In this document: one piece after another, positions 17,268 through 25,471 of the stretch | Numbering within the stretch: the stretch's first letter is position 1 | How the letters are laid out: every line of letters starts with the position of its first letter | Source of the DNA: an uncultured Collinsella sp. | Lineage (GTDB): Bacteria; Actinomycetota; Coriobacteriia; Coriobacteriales; Coriobacteriaceae | Direction: 5' to 3' | Length of the DNA: 41,036 nt | NCBI GenBank assembly: GCA_902497025.1 | Contig: CABVDJ010000018.1 | Location: forward strand, 1 to 41,036 | Made by a program: the position numbers and the translations under genes | The notes under the pieces: model-generated | What the model saw: the letters and a program-made list of their open reading frames with translations, nothing else | Database searches by the model: none | What the model was told of the DNA's origin: nothing

Positions 17268-17297
17268 TTGTATCCCTTGGCTAACTTAGGGCATAAT
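17268..17297 (+). promoter_or_regulatory. Candidate promoter of eno
   Basis: A possible -35 TTGTAT (17268-17273) and -10 CATAAT (17292-17297) are 18 bases apart in an A+T-rich island right after the mazG terminator. About 100 bases of leader follow, with a small hairpin GCGCCA-CAT-TGGCGC near 17330-17345. Confidence 0.4.
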
Positions 17298-17398
17298 GCA
17301 AAAAGTGCGACATGGCTAACTTGCAAACCAAAGCGCCACATTGGCGCAATGCCGTGTCGCCAATCATTCAACCCGTTTCCAAGTGAGAGGGAGACAAC

Positions 17399-18688
17399 AT
17401 GAGCGATATTTTGGATGTCTACGGTCGCGAGGTGCTCGACAGCCGCGGCAACCCCACCGTCGAGGTCGAGGTCGTGCTCGAGGATGGCAGCTTCGGCCGC
17501 GCAATGGTGCCTTCGGGCGCTTCGACCGGCGCCTTTGAGGCCTGCGAGCTGCGCGATGGCGACAAAGGCCGCTACCTGGGCAAGGGCGTCTCTCAGGCCG
17601 TCGAGCATGTCAACAACGAGTGCGCTAACGCCGTCGTGGGCCTCGATGCCTTCGATCAGCGTGCCATTGACGCCGCACTGATTGCCACCGATGGTACGCC
17701 CAATAAGACCAAGCTCGGCGCCAACGCTATTCTGGGCGTATCGCTGGCCGCTGCCCGCGCCGCTGCCGAGTCGGCGGGCCTGTCGCTGTACCAGTACCTG
17801 GGCGGCGTCAACGCCCACCTGCTGCCCACGCCCATGATGAACATCCTCAACGGCGGCGTGCATGCCGACAACAACGTCGACTTCCAGGAGTTCATGATTA
17901 TGCCCGTGGGCGCCCCGAGCTTTGCCGAGGGCCTGCGCTGGTGCGCCGAGGTCTATCACACTCTCAAGGGCGTGCTGCACGAGGCCGGCCTGGGCGGCGG
18001 CGTGGGCGACGAGGGCGGCTTTGCGCCCAACCTCAAGACCAATGCCGAGCCGTTCGAGTACATTACCAAGGCCGTCGAGAAGGCTGGCTTTAAGCCCGGC
18101 GTCGACTTCATGTACGCCATGGACCCGGCGTCCACCGAGTTCTACAACGCCGAGACCGGCATGTACGAGCTCAAGGGCGAGGGCGTGGAGTACACGAGCG
18201 CCCAGATGGTCGATTACTGGGAGAAGCTCGTCGACGCCTATCCCATCATCTCCATCGAGGACGGCATGGCCGAGGAGGATTGGGACGGCTGGGTTGAGCT
18301 CACCCGTCGCATTGGCAACAAGGTGCAGCTGGTGGGCGACGACCTGTTCGTCACCAACACCGAGCGCCTCAAGAAGGGCATCGAGCTGGGCGCCGCCAAC
18401 GCGATTCTGGTCAAGGTCAACCAGATCGGCACGCTCACCGAGTCGCTCGAGGCCATCGAGACCGCCAAGGAGGCCGGCTACGCTTGCATCGTGAGCCACC
18501 GCTCCGGCGAGACCGAGGACTCCACGATCGCCGACCTGGTCGTGGGCGTCAACGCCGGCCAGATTAAGTCGGGCGCCCCGTGCCGCAGCGACCGTATCGC
18601 CAAGTACAACCAGCTCATCCGTATCGAGGACGAGCTCGAGGGCAGCGCGCGCTACGCCGGCAAGGCCGCGTTCTACAACATTCGCTAA
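17399..18688 (+). CDS. eno: Enolase
   Basis: 429 residues, normal length; converts 2-phosphoglycerate to phosphoenolpyruvate in glycolysis and may be part of the RNA-degrading complex. Typical motifs: GREVLDSRGNPTVEVEV at the start, GASTGAFEA, SIEDGMAEEDWDGW with metal ligands, the catalytic Lys in ILVKVNQIGTLTE, and the signature SHRSGETEDSTIADL. GAGAGGGAGACAAC precedes ATG 17399. It is transcribed alone. Confidence 0.98.
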   Translation: MSDILDVYGREVLDSRGNPTVEVEVVLEDGSFGRAMVPSGASTGAFEACELRDGDKGRYLGKGVSQAVEHVNNECANAVVGLDAFDQRAIDAALIATDGTPNKTKLGANAILGVSLAAARAAAESAGLSLYQYLGGVNAHLLPTPMMNILNGGVHADNNVDFQEFMIMPVGAPSFAEGLRWCAEVYHTLKGVLHEAGLGGGVGDEGGFAPNLKTNAEPFEYITKAVEKAGFKPGVDFMYAMDPASTEFYNAETGMYELKGEGVEYTSAQMVDYWEKLVDAYPIISIEDGMAEEDWDGWVELTRRIGNKVQLVGDDLFVTNTERLKKGIELGAANAILVKVNQIGTLTESLEAIETAKEAGYACIVSHRSGETEDSTIADLVVGVNAGQIKSGAPCRSDRIAKYNQLIRIEDELEGSARYAGKAAFYNIR

Positions 18689-18700
18689 ACGGGCGAATTT

Positions 18701-18735
18701 GGCGAGGGGGGAGGCTGACTCGGCTCCTCCTCGCC
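18701..18735 (+). repeat. Hairpin directly after eno
   Basis: GGCGAGG... (18701-18713) pairs with ...CCTCGCC (18724-18735) around a short loop. There is no T-run, so it is more likely an mRNA 3' stabiliser than a terminator; the real terminator follows. Confidence 0.4.
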
Positions 18736-18761
18736 TTGGTTGGATGCCGCAAAGCACTATG

Positions 18762-18793
18762 GGCGCTGGGCCATACGGCTCAGCGCCTTTTTT
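18762..18793 (+). terminator. Intrinsic terminator after eno
   Basis: GGCGCTG (18762-18768) pairs with CAGCGCC (18781-18787), followed by six T residues. Confidence 0.85.
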
Positions 18794-18832
18794 ATGTCGA
18801 GCAAAGGCTGGCGAAGGCGGTGCGGGCGCTCG

Positions 18833-18841
18833 TGCTATAAC
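18833..18841 (+). promoter_or_regulatory. Candidate extended -10 promoter for the divIC-like gene
   Basis: TGCTATAAC is a near-perfect extended -10 box 44 bases before the start codon. No good -35 is visible, as is common for extended -10 promoters. Confidence 0.4.
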
Positions 18842-18884
18842 TAAAGGACTTAGCGCAAACAAACCTCAACCGCACAAGGCGCAC

Positions 18885-19646
18885 ATGGATCAGATTTACG
18901 ACAACAGGTACTATTCCGCCGGTTCGCGCGAACCGTCACCTCGCCGTGCGCGTACCGCGCAGCTTGGCGGGTCTGGTTATGCTGGCGCTGATCGCTCCAG
19001 ATATAGTTCGCCGGTGACTTCGCATCCCAATGCTCAGCCAAATAGTTCCTCGGATAGTCCGGTGCGCCCATCGCGTTCCAAGCATGAGTCGCGCCCTTCG
19101 ACCCAGACATCCGACAAGCCGCGCCGTCCCTCAAGTCGTCTTTCCGGCTCGGACTTTATGCACTACGCCAACGACAACGCGGTGGTCAAGGCGATTTACG
19201 ACTTTACCCATGGGCCCCAGCGTGGGCTGTTTATCGGTATTGTCGTCGCCCTGGTGCTCGTGAGCCTGTACTTTCCCGTGCGCGACCTCTACGTTGCCAA
19301 ACGCTCGAGCGATATCTTGGCCAAGCAGGTCGAGATTCGCCAGCAGTACAACGACGAGCTGCAAAGAAGCGTCGACAAGCTGCTCTCGGAGGAGGGTATC
19401 AAGGACGCGGCCTCCGAGGACTTGGGCCTGGTGATGCCCGGCGAGAAGAGAATTGAAGTGCAGGGCCTGGACGACGATTCGGATTCGTCTTCGAGCAAGA
19501 AGTCGTCGAACGCCAAGAAGGCCAGCGAAGTTGCCAAGGAAATCGAAGACGTCGGTAAGGACGCCCCGTGGTATATCCAGGCGCTCGACATGCTGTTTGG
19601 GTTTAACGGTGTCGAGGGCCAGACGGTCGTGTCCAACGGCGAGTAG
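18885..19646 (+). CDS. DivIC/FtsB-like septum formation initiator
   Basis: 253 residues from ATG 18885. About 110 residues of Ser/Arg/Pro-rich, probably disordered cytoplasmic sequence precede one transmembrane helix (GLFIGIVVALVLVSLYF, 114-130). A short coiled coil (about 140-170) and the family-typical end GLVMPGEKRI follow, then an acidic/Ser/Lys-rich tail. This plan fits actinobacterial FtsB/DivIC, which joins FtsL and FtsQ/DivIB in the divisome. The position between eno and ppx matches the actinobacterial order, though the usual DUF501 gene is missing. The N-terminal start is the least certain part. Confidence 0.82.
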   Translation: MDQIYDNRYYSAGSREPSPRRARTAQLGGSGYAGADRSRYSSPVTSHPNAQPNSSSDSPVRPSRSKHESRPSTQTSDKPRRPSSRLSGSDFMHYANDNAVVKAIYDFTHGPQRGLFIGIVVALVLVSLYFPVRDLYVAKRSSDILAKQVEIRQQYNDELQRSVDKLLSEEGIKDAASEDLGLVMPGEKRIEVQGLDDDSDSSSSKKSSNAKKASEVAKEIEDVGKDAPWYIQALDMLFGFNGVEGQTVVSNGE

Positions 19647-19666
19647 CGCCCGGAGGGGAACCCGCA

Positions 19667-20668
19667 ATGGCAGATTGCAAACGATATAAGGTGGCGGCGA
19701 TCGATCTGGGAACGGTGTCGTCGCGACTGGTGTTGGCCCAGGTCGAGGGCGGGGCGATCGTGGGATCGTCCAAGCATACCGAGATTACCGACCTGGGCGA
19801 GGGTGTGGACGCGACGGGTCGCTTTTGCGAGGCGGCTGTCGAGCGTGTGCTCGCTGCGTGTCGCATGTTTGCGGATGAGGCCCGTGCCTTTGGGGCCGCG
19901 TGCATCTGCACCACGTGCACGAGCGCCGCGCGCGATGCGTCCAATGCCGCGCTGCTGCTGGACGGCCTGCGCGATCTGGGGCTTGAGCCACAGGTGATTC
20001 CGGGCGAGGTCGAGGCGCGCCTGACGTTTTTTGGCGTGGCACACGACTTTGCTGGCGAGCGCATCATTGTTGCCGATTCGGGCGGCGGGTCCACGGAACT
20101 CGCGACGGGCGTCTATGCACCGGAGCGCGGCGTCTTTGCGCTGGAGGGCACGCGCTCGCTGGACATCGGTTGCCGCCGCGTGACCGAGCGGTTTTTCTCG
20201 GCACTGCCGCCTGCGGACGGCGAGCTTGTGGCTGCTGCCGGCTGGGCGGGCGAGCAGTTCGCTGCCTATTTTGGGGGCCTGCCCAGCGACTTTGAGCGCG
20301 CCGAACGCTTGGTCGCAGTGGGCGGCACGGTGACTACGCTGGTGGCTCTGGTCCACGAGCTGGAGCCGTACGACTCGAGTTTTGTGCACCTACGCGAGCT
20401 GTCGCTGGAGCAGGTCTCGGCCGCTATCGAGCGCATGTCTGTGTTGGACGCGGACGGCATTGCCGCGCTACCGGGTGTACAGCCCAAACGCGCGGGCGTG
20501 ATTCTCGCTGGCGCCGTGGTGATTCGCGAGCTCATGCGCGCCGGTGGCTACAAGACGCTCACTGTAAGCGAGAACAGCTTACTCGCCGGCATGGCCGCCA
20601 CCATCAACGAGACTCTCGACGGCGCCGCCCCCACCATCGCCTGGACCCCGAGCCTGAGCGCCCTCTAA
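19667..20668 (+). CDS. ppx: Ppx/GppA family exopolyphosphatase
   Basis: 333-residue member of the ASKHA-fold Ppx/GppA family: VAAIDLGTVSSRLVLA (first phosphate loop), ADSGGGSTELA (second) and VAVGGTVTTLVAL. These enzymes hydrolyse polyphosphate or the pppGpp 5' phosphate. It is short, with only the two ASKHA domains and no C-terminal HD domain, as in other actinobacteria. CGGAGGGG precedes ATG 19667, 20 bases after the divIC-like stop, so the two are probably one operon. Confidence 0.9.
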   Translation: MADCKRYKVAAIDLGTVSSRLVLAQVEGGAIVGSSKHTEITDLGEGVDATGRFCEAAVERVLAACRMFADEARAFGAACICTTCTSAARDASNAALLLDGLRDLGLEPQVIPGEVEARLTFFGVAHDFAGERIIVADSGGGSTELATGVYAPERGVFALEGTRSLDIGCRRVTERFFSALPPADGELVAAAGWAGEQFAAYFGGLPSDFERAERLVAVGGTVTTLVALVHELEPYDSSFVHLRELSLEQVSAAIERMSVLDADGIAALPGVQPKRAGVILAGAVVIRELMRAGGYKTLTVSENSLLAGMAATINETLDGAAPTIAWTPSLSAL

Positions 20669-20670
20669 AT

Positions 20671-20739
20671 AAGTTGCGGTGAAATAGTTCCTAAATAAGC
20701 TGGTAAACGGTATAAACAGGATCTATTCCACCGCAACTT
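20671..20739. repeat. Hairpin repeat family B, copy 2
   Basis: Arms 20671-20696 and 20714-20739 pair imperfectly. The core GCGGTGAAATAGTTCC and its partner match copy 1 (9625-9691). It starts 3 bases after the ppx stop. Confidence 0.7.
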
Positions 20740-20946
20740 CTAAGGGACCGAAGCAGTCTTTTTAGCCCTGTCCCAAATGAGCTGCTTTGTGGCGGCGCGG
20801 GGCGGTGGGACGTCTGCGTATTTGCTGCGCAAATCCGCACCGGCTTCGGACGCCTGCCGGCGCCCTCGCCGGCTCGCTGCGGACGCTGCGCGTCCGCTTG
20901 ACGCTCGCCCCCTCGCGGGTTCGAGTCCCATCGGCATCTAAAAGAA
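20740..20946. other. Gene-free, very G+C-rich structured stretch with a tRNA 3'-end-like remnant
   Basis: This stretch holds GGGAC...GTCCC (20743-20774), several G+C stems (for example GCGGACG 20879-20885 with CGTCCGC 20891-20897) and, at 20915-20936, GCGGGTTCGAGTCCCATCGG, then CA. That resembles a T-arm and acceptor end of a leucine-type tRNA with about three bases deleted. No complete tRNA can be folded. Open frames here have the composition of antisense tRNA repeats and are not called. Confidence 0.4.
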
Positions 20947-20979
20947 ACGAGCCCGCATCCCTGGGGGACACGGGCTCGT
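20947..20979 (-). terminator. Terminator of tRNA-Leu
   Basis: A perfect 9-bp stem ACGAGCCCG/CGGGCTCGT (20947-20955 with 20971-20979). Read on the - strand it is followed by TTTCTTTTA, right after the tRNA 3' end. Confidence 0.75.
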
Positions 20980-20989
20980 AAGCGTCATA

Positions 20990-21074
20990 TGGTAGGGGCG
21001 GTGGGACTCGAACCCACAATCCTTGCGGCGAGAGATTTTAAGTCTCCTGCGTATGCCAATTCCGCCACGCCCCC
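20990..21074 (-). tRNA. tRNA-Leu (anticodon TAA)
   Basis: 85 nt including an encoded CCA. The anticodon loop CTTAAAA gives anticodon TAA. A long variable arm fits leucine. The T-arm GTGGG-TTCGAGT-CCCAC is perfect. Acceptor GGGGGCG pairs with CGCCCCT, with G-U at the first pair. Confidence 0.93.
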
Positions 21075-21105
21075 GTAAGACTAGAAGTCTAGCACAAGCC
21101 GTCCG

Positions 21106-21729
21106 TTACGCGTTGACAGCCATCGAGTGCCGGCCCGACTTCTCCAGGAACTCCTGGAACTTGGCTTCGTCGCCCTTGTTCTTGTACTGCAGAGCCAGCA
21201 GGTATTCCAGGCGGCAGCTCTTGACCTTGTCGTCACCGGCCTCTTTGAGCATGCGCTCTAGCTCGGGAATGTCGTTGTGGCGCTTGAGGATCATCGTGTC
21301 GTACATCAGCTGGCATTCGTGTGCGACCGCCTCGGCCTGACCGCCCTCAAAGCCCTTGATTTCGTGCAGCAGCTCCTTGGACTTTTTGCGGTCCTCCTGG
21401 CCAACGTAGTAGTTAAAGGCCTTGATCACCAGGTCGACGCGCTGCATTTTGGGCAGGTTGAGCCCCAGCAGCAAATCGAACATCTCGTCGGCGCGCTTGT
21501 GGTCCTCGCGTAGCAGATAGGAGTTCAGGCGCAGGTAGTCGCGGTTGTAGCGCGGGTACAGCATGCTGGTGAGTTTGCCATCGAGCAAACGATCGAACTC
21601 GTCCCACTGCTTGGCAGCCATAAGCTGTTGCAGGCGCTTAAACGTGGTGCGTTTTTTTACGCTAAAGAACACCGATATGGCGATACAAATAATGACGACG
21701 GCGGTCCAGAGGGTGCGGGAATCGGGCAT
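21106..21729 (-). CDS. Membrane-anchored TPR-like hypothetical protein
   Basis: 207 residues. One N-terminal transmembrane helix (LWTAVVIICIAISVFFSV, 7-24) is followed by a basic turn and an all-helical body with repeated A/L-Y pairs (KAFNYYVGQ, LEYLLALQYKNKGDEAKFQEFL) suggesting TPR-like repeats. The body is predicted to face the cytoplasm. AAGGACCC lies before the ATG. I do not recognise a named family; a scaffold role is only a guess. Confidence 0.7.
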   Translation of the reverse strand: MPDSRTLWTAVVIICIAISVFFSVKKRTTFKRLQQLMAAKQWDEFDRLLDGKLTSMLYPRYNRDYLRLNSYLLREDHKRADEMFDLLLGLNLPKMQRVDLVIKAFNYYVGQEDRKKSKELLHEIKGFEGGQAEAVAHECQLMYDTMILKRHNDIPELERMLKEAGDDKVKSCRLEYLLALQYKNKGDEAKFQEFLEKSGRHSMAVNA

Positions 21730-21892
21730 ATTAGGGTCCTTAGTCGCTCATAAAGCGAGCGGTATGACAACATGTACTCGATGTATTATACGCAGTGCGC
21801 AGGCAAACTGGCATAAAAGTGCATCGAGGCCGAGCGCCATCGCTCGCTGCGGTACACTTACCTAAAGTAAACCACGAAGGGAGACATTACCT

Positions 21893-22180
21893 ATGAAGAA
21901 GATTGTTTTGGCTTGCGGTGCTGGCGCTGCTACTTCCACGCTCGTTGCCCAGAAGGTCGCCACCATGCTCGACGCCAACGGTTACGCCGACAAGTACGAG
22001 ATCGTGCAGTGCGCCATCTCCGAGGCCAAGGACGTTTGCGACGAGGGCGCCGACCTGCTGATCGCCACCACCGTTGCCCCCGAGGGCCTTACCTGCCCGT
22101 ACGTGAGCGGCGTGCCCTTCATGACCGGCATGAACCGCGTCGCTGCCGAGAAGGCCGTTCTTGACGTCATGGCTCAGTAG
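21893..22180 (+). CDS. PTS sugar transporter subunit IIB, galactitol (GatB) type
   Basis: 95 residues. The N-terminal phosphorylation loop ACGAGAATSTLVAQKV carries the active-site Cys (C9) that takes phosphate from IIA. Length and fold pattern fit a free GatB-type IIB. No IIA or IIC gene is nearby, so it is an orphan that must work with components encoded elsewhere, or has a regulatory role. GAAGGGAGACATTACCT precedes the ATG. Confidence 0.85.
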   Translation: MKKIVLACGAGAATSTLVAQKVATMLDANGYADKYEIVQCAISEAKDVCDEGADLLIATTVAPEGLTCPYVSGVPFMTGMNRVAAEKAVLDVMAQ

Positions 22181-22191
22181 GCGCTGACTGT

Positions 22192-22566
22192 ATGAGTGAG
22201 CAGAACGCCAATCCGGTCGAGCTCTTTGGTATGCGCGTTGCCCATGTGGGCATTAACGCCACCGACCCGGCAGACGCCCTGGAGATCGCGGAGCTGTTCT
22301 CGACGATGATGGGTCTGCCCGTTATCGAGACCCCGGTTTCGTACTTTAACGATTCGCTGGTCGAGATCATGAAGCAGGACGGTCGTGGCACCAAGGGCCA
22401 CATCGGCCTTGCCGTCAACGACATCGATGCGGCCGAGAAGTGGTTTGCCGAGCGTGGGCTCGAGGTCAACGAGGAGTCGCGCGTGCTGCTGCCCGACGGC
22501 GGCACCAAGCTCGTGTACTTTAAGCGCGAGTTCGCCGGCTTTGCCGTGCACCTGTGCCGCGAGTAG
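22192..22566 (+). CDS. VOC-superfamily (glyoxalase-fold) protein
   Basis: 124 residues with two beta-alpha-beta-beta-beta modules: VAHVGINATDPADALEIAEL and GHIGLAVNDIDAAEKWFAE. Candidate metal ligands are H17 and E55 (VEIMKQ), H65, and the end EFAGFAVHLC. It resembles the VOC domain fused to the C-terminus of some KDPG/KHG aldolases in anaerobes. It lies 11 bases after the PTS IIB gene in one operon, so a link to sugar-acid use is suggested but unproven. Confidence 0.75.
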   Translation: MSEQNANPVELFGMRVAHVGINATDPADALEIAELFSTMMGLPVIETPVSYFNDSLVEIMKQDGRGTKGHIGLAVNDIDAAEKWFAERGLEVNEESRVLLPDGGTKLVYFKREFAGFAVHLCRE

Positions 22567-22589
22567 CGCACAAGCTGCCATAGCTAGCA

Positions 22590-22626
22590 AAAAATGGGGT
22601 AAGGCGCGTGGCCTTGCCCCATTTTT
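22590..22626 (+). terminator. Intrinsic terminator after the IIB-VOC operon
   Basis: A 16-bp stem (22590-22605 with 22611-22626, one G-U) has a 5-base loop and is flanked by A5 and T5, so it may work in both directions. Confidence 0.85.
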
Positions 22627-22658
22627 AATGCCGAGAGGGTGACTGACGGGCTGCCGTA

Positions 22659-22846
22659 AATCGAAGGTGAATGGCTTTCCGCGAAGTGAACGAGTGAAAT
22701 CGAATCCCTGGAGCATCGACACTTTGGAGGCACCGTTTCCTGCGGTTTTGTCAGGTTTTCCCTGCGGTTTTGGCGCCAAAAAGTGCGGATGCTCCAGGGG
22801 TCCAAAATAGGTCGTTCACTTCGCGGAAAAGCATTCACCTTCGATT
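22659..22846. repeat. Large hairpin repeat family C, copy 1
   Basis: Outer arms 22659-22693 and 22812-22846 pair in 33 of 35 positions. Inside, a second stem pairs CCTGGAGCATC (22707-22717) with GATGCTCCAGG (22788-22798). The 188-bp element is related to the one at 25690-25867. It fills the gap between the IIB-VOC terminator and the convergent histidine kinase gene. Confidence 0.8.
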
Positions 22847-22860
22847 CGTGAGAGACGCCC

Positions 22861-24156
22861 CTACCGCAGCAGGCGAATCGTAAAGCGGCTGCCGACCCCT
22901 TCGACCGAGGTCACACCGATGACGCCGCCGTGGCTGTCGACAATCCACTTGGCAATGGCGAGCCCCAGGCCCGAACCCTGTGCGCCGACATCGCGCGCGT
23001 TGTCGGCACGGTAGAACCGCTCGAACGCGTGAGCCGCGGATTCCTGGTTCATGCCGATACCTTCGTCCTCAACACTTATGTCGATCGCGCTCGTGCCCGT
23101 ATCGGGAGTTATGGCAAACGTGACGGTCGTGCCCGCGTCCGAATACTTGGCGGCGTTTTGCACGATCACGCGCAGAGCCTGCTTCACAAGCGCCACGTCA
23201 ACGGGCGCGTCGCAGCGCGGGTCGCTGGCGAGCGCAGCGTCAAAGGCCAGCCGATACGCGTGCGTGGCATCAATCATCTGCGATTCTTCGCAAACCTCGC
23301 CGACCAGTGCGGCCAGGTTGGTATTCGCGCGCCGCAGCACGGTGCGGCCGGCATCGCCGCGCGCCAAAAACAGCAGCTGCTCCACGAGCTCCTGCATATG
23401 CTCGCTTTCGGTCTTGAGCGAGGCGATGGACTCTGCCAGCACGTCCGGGTCGTCTTTGCCCCAACGATCGAGCATGTTTACGTAGCCCTGAATCACCGCG
23501 ATGGGCGTGCGCAGTTCGTGACTCGCATCATTGACAAAGCGCATCTGCTGCAGCTTTGCTTCTTGCATCTGACGCAGTAGGCGGTTGAGCGCGACCTCGA
23601 TGCTCGCCAGGTCGGCGTCGCCGGTGGTGACGCTCGGCGAGTCGACGCTCGCGCGCTCGATGGCCTGCTCGAGTGTTTCCATCTTGCCGCCGGCGAGTTG
23701 CATGCGGCCGAGCTCGTCCACGCGCAAGGCCAGGTCGTTGAGCGGCGCCATGGTACGGCGCACGCGCCTCGCGCCGCCGAGCATGTTGAGCACGCTGATG
23801 ACCTGACAACCTACAACGACAAGGTAGAGAGGCCATAGCGTGACGAGGTCCTGTGCGAGGGGGAAGGTCTTGGTGGTGCGCGCAAGCTTGACGGTATAGG
23901 TGAGTGTTGCCAGGTCCCAGCCGCGCGCGGGCTTCAGCGACATGCCGCGAACGGTGGCGCTGGGGATCCATCCTGCGGTAAACGCGCCGTCGGGCAGCGT
24001 CTGGTTGTATCCATAGACGAGGATCGCCGCCGCAATCACCACTAGCAACAGATCGAGCCAGACGTAGCTCGCCAAGCGGCGCCACATGTAGCTCCAGTTG
24101 ATGGCACGGGCGATGGAGGTGACGCGCTTGGTCTCGGCGTTACGCGCGGCAGACAT
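22861..24156 (-). CDS. Sensor histidine kinase (two transmembrane segments)
   Basis: 431 residues from ATG 24156. TM1 is about 33-50 and TM2 about 104-126, with a short extracytoplasmic loop of about 53 residues between. A HAMP-like linker leads to the H-box DASHELRTPIAV with phospho-acceptor H213, then N-box VQNAAKYSDAG, G1 DEGIGM, F-box FERFYRAD and G2 GSGLGLAIAKW. It is the partner of the regulator just upstream and overlaps its end by 17 bases. Longer starts would run through the regulator and are rejected. The signal is unknown. Confidence 0.9.
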   Translation of the reverse strand: MSAARNAETKRVTSIARAINWSYMWRRLASYVWLDLLLVVIAAAILVYGYNQTLPDGAFTAGWIPSATVRGMSLKPARGWDLATLTYTVKLARTTKTFPLAQDLVTLWPLYLVVVGCQVISVLNMLGGARRVRRTMAPLNDLALRVDELGRMQLAGGKMETLEQAIERASVDSPSVTTGDADLASIEVALNRLLRQMQEAKLQQMRFVNDASHELRTPIAVIQGYVNMLDRWGKDDPDVLAESIASLKTESEHMQELVEQLLFLARGDAGRTVLRRANTNLAALVGEVCEESQMIDATHAYRLAFDAALASDPRCDAPVDVALVKQALRVIVQNAAKYSDAGTTVTFAITPDTGTSAIDISVEDEGIGMNQESAAHAFERFYRADNARDVGAQGSGLGLAIAKWIVDSHGGVIGVTSVEGVGSRFTIRLLR

Positions 24157-24910
24157 AGCCCACCCCGCGCACGGTCTGGATGATGCGGGCGCTGCCGCCG
24201 CCCTCGATCTTGGCGCGTAGGTGCGCGATGTGCACATCGACGTTGTTGGTATCGCCCACGTAGTCGTAGCCCAGCGCCTCGTGCGCAATGCGCTCGCGCG
24301 TGAGCACGGTGCCGGCGTGCGTCATAAGCAGGGCGAGGACGTCGAACTCGCGAGCCGTGAGCGCGATGGGCGAGCCGCCGACCGTGACTTCGCGGCGGTC
24401 GGGGTCGAGCGCAACCGGGCCCACGGCGAGCGTGGCGGGGGAGGGTGAAGTAGAAGCCTGGGTCGAGTTGCCGACCGGGGGCATCGCAGCGGCACCCGTA
24501 GCGCCCTCTCCGGCCCCGACACCGCTAACGCCCGAAGCCGTCCGCACGGCCTCCGAGCGTTTCAGCGCCACGCGGATTCGTGCGAACAGCTCCTCAATCG
24601 CAAATGGCTTGGTCAGGTAATCGTCGGCGCCGGCATCGAGCCCGGCCACCTTGTCCATCACGGCATCGCGCGCGGTGACCATGATCACCGGCACATCCTT
24701 GTGCTTGCGGACACGCCGCAGGACCTCCATGCCGTTGAGCTGCGGCAACAGCACATCGAGCAGAATCAGATCGTAGTTGCGCTCCAGCGCCAGGTCCACG
24801 GCGGTGCGGCCGTCGGCGGCGTGCTCCACCTGGTAGCCCTCGTGCTCCAGCTCGAGCGTCACAAAGCGGGCGATTTTCTCTTCGTCCTCTACGATCAGGA
24901 TTCGTGCCAT
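24140..24910 (-). CDS. OmpR/PhoB-family response regulator
   Basis: 256 residues. Receiver domain 1-120 with acidic VEDEE, phospho-acceptor D52 (LILLDVLLPQLNG), the Thr in VTARD and Lys in YLTKPF. An unusually long Ala/Pro/Ser-rich linker (about 122-160) precedes a winged-helix DNA-binding domain: LTAREFDVLALLMTHAG, VDVHIAHLRAKIE, VRGVGYVC. It lies in the order DUF4342 gene - regulator - kinase on one strand. Confidence 0.93.
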   Translation of the reverse strand: MARILIVEDEEKIARFVTLELEHEGYQVEHAADGRTAVDLALERNYDLILLDVLLPQLNGMEVLRRVRKHKDVPVIMVTARDAVMDKVAGLDAGADDYLTKPFAIEELFARIRVALKRSEAVRTASGVSGVGAGEGATGAAAMPPVGNSTQASTSPSPATLAVGPVALDPDRREVTVGGSPIALTAREFDVLALLMTHAGTVLTRERIAHEALGYDYVGDTNNVDVHIAHLRAKIEGGGSARIIQTVRGVGYVCRA

Positions 24911-24928
24911 ACGTGCCCCTATCTGCGA

Positions 24929-25471
24929 TTACTTGTCGTCGTTCAGATTTTGTTTGATGCCGTCCGCGGCATCGGCGGCGTGGTCCATCAGGTTGTTGAT
25001 GCTGCCGGGCACGTCGCCGTCGCTGTCGATGCGGTAGCGCATACCAAAGAACAGGCCAAGCAGCATCAGCCAAATCGTGGCGCCCCAGGCAAACAGGGCG
25101 ACGATGGGGATCAGGATGGGAATGTTGAGGATGATGGCGTCGCGGCGCGTGGCGATAAACTTGGTATCCAGGCTCAGGCGGAAGAGCTTTTTGAGGTACT
25201 CCCACACGCTGTCCATCTTTTTGGAGAAGTCGGTCTTTTCGCTCGACTTTTCGTAGGCGGCCTGCGCGGCGACCATCTCGGCCGAGGGCTCATCGACTGG
25301 CGCGGACTCGGTGGCGGCATGCGCCGACGTGGTCTGGGTCTTGCCCTGCGACTCGAGCCAAATGATGGCATCCAGGACGTTGCCGTCGGCGGCATCGAGC
25401 GCCGCCTTGGCATCGGTATAGCTCACGTTGCACTTGGTGCGGATGGTTTCAACTTTTTCGAGGTCGTCCAT
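24929..25471 (-). CDS. DUF4342 protein with UBA-like N-terminus
   Basis: 180 residues. Residues 1-45 (VETIRTKCNVSYTDAKAALDAADGNVLDAIIWLE) resemble the UBA/TS-N three-helix fold. A Lys-rich region (about 80-110) and one or two membrane helices (ILIPIVALFAWGATIWLMLLGLFFG, about 122-146) follow. This plan fits DUF4342. It is 18 bases before the response regulator and probably in its operon, so it may act with the sensor at the membrane. AAAGGACAGGTC lies before the start. Confidence 0.8.
   Translation of the reverse strand: MDDLEKVETIRTKCNVSYTDAKAALDAADGNVLDAIIWLESQGKTQTTSAHAATESAPVDEPSAEMVAAQAAYEKSSEKTDFSKKMDSVWEYLKKLFRLSLDTKFIATRRDAIILNIPILIPIVALFAWGATIWLMLLGLFFGMRYRIDSDGDVPGSINNLMDHAADAADGIKQNLNDDK

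Noticed and set aside
16529..18862. 777-codon - strand frame opposite mazG and eno
   Set aside because: It covers two well-supported genes plus a terminator, and its translation has no recognisable domain.
18699..18884. N-terminal extension of the DivIC-like protein into the eno terminator
   Set aside because: The extension would cross the intrinsic terminator at 18762-18793 and the likely -10 box at 18836, so translation must start later.
20740..21019. Two - strand open frames of 65 and 85 codons near tRNA-Leu
   Set aside because: Their translations (for example VRVPPPLPY, DADGTRTRE) are what antisense tRNA T-arm sequence gives; the region is structured non-coding DNA.
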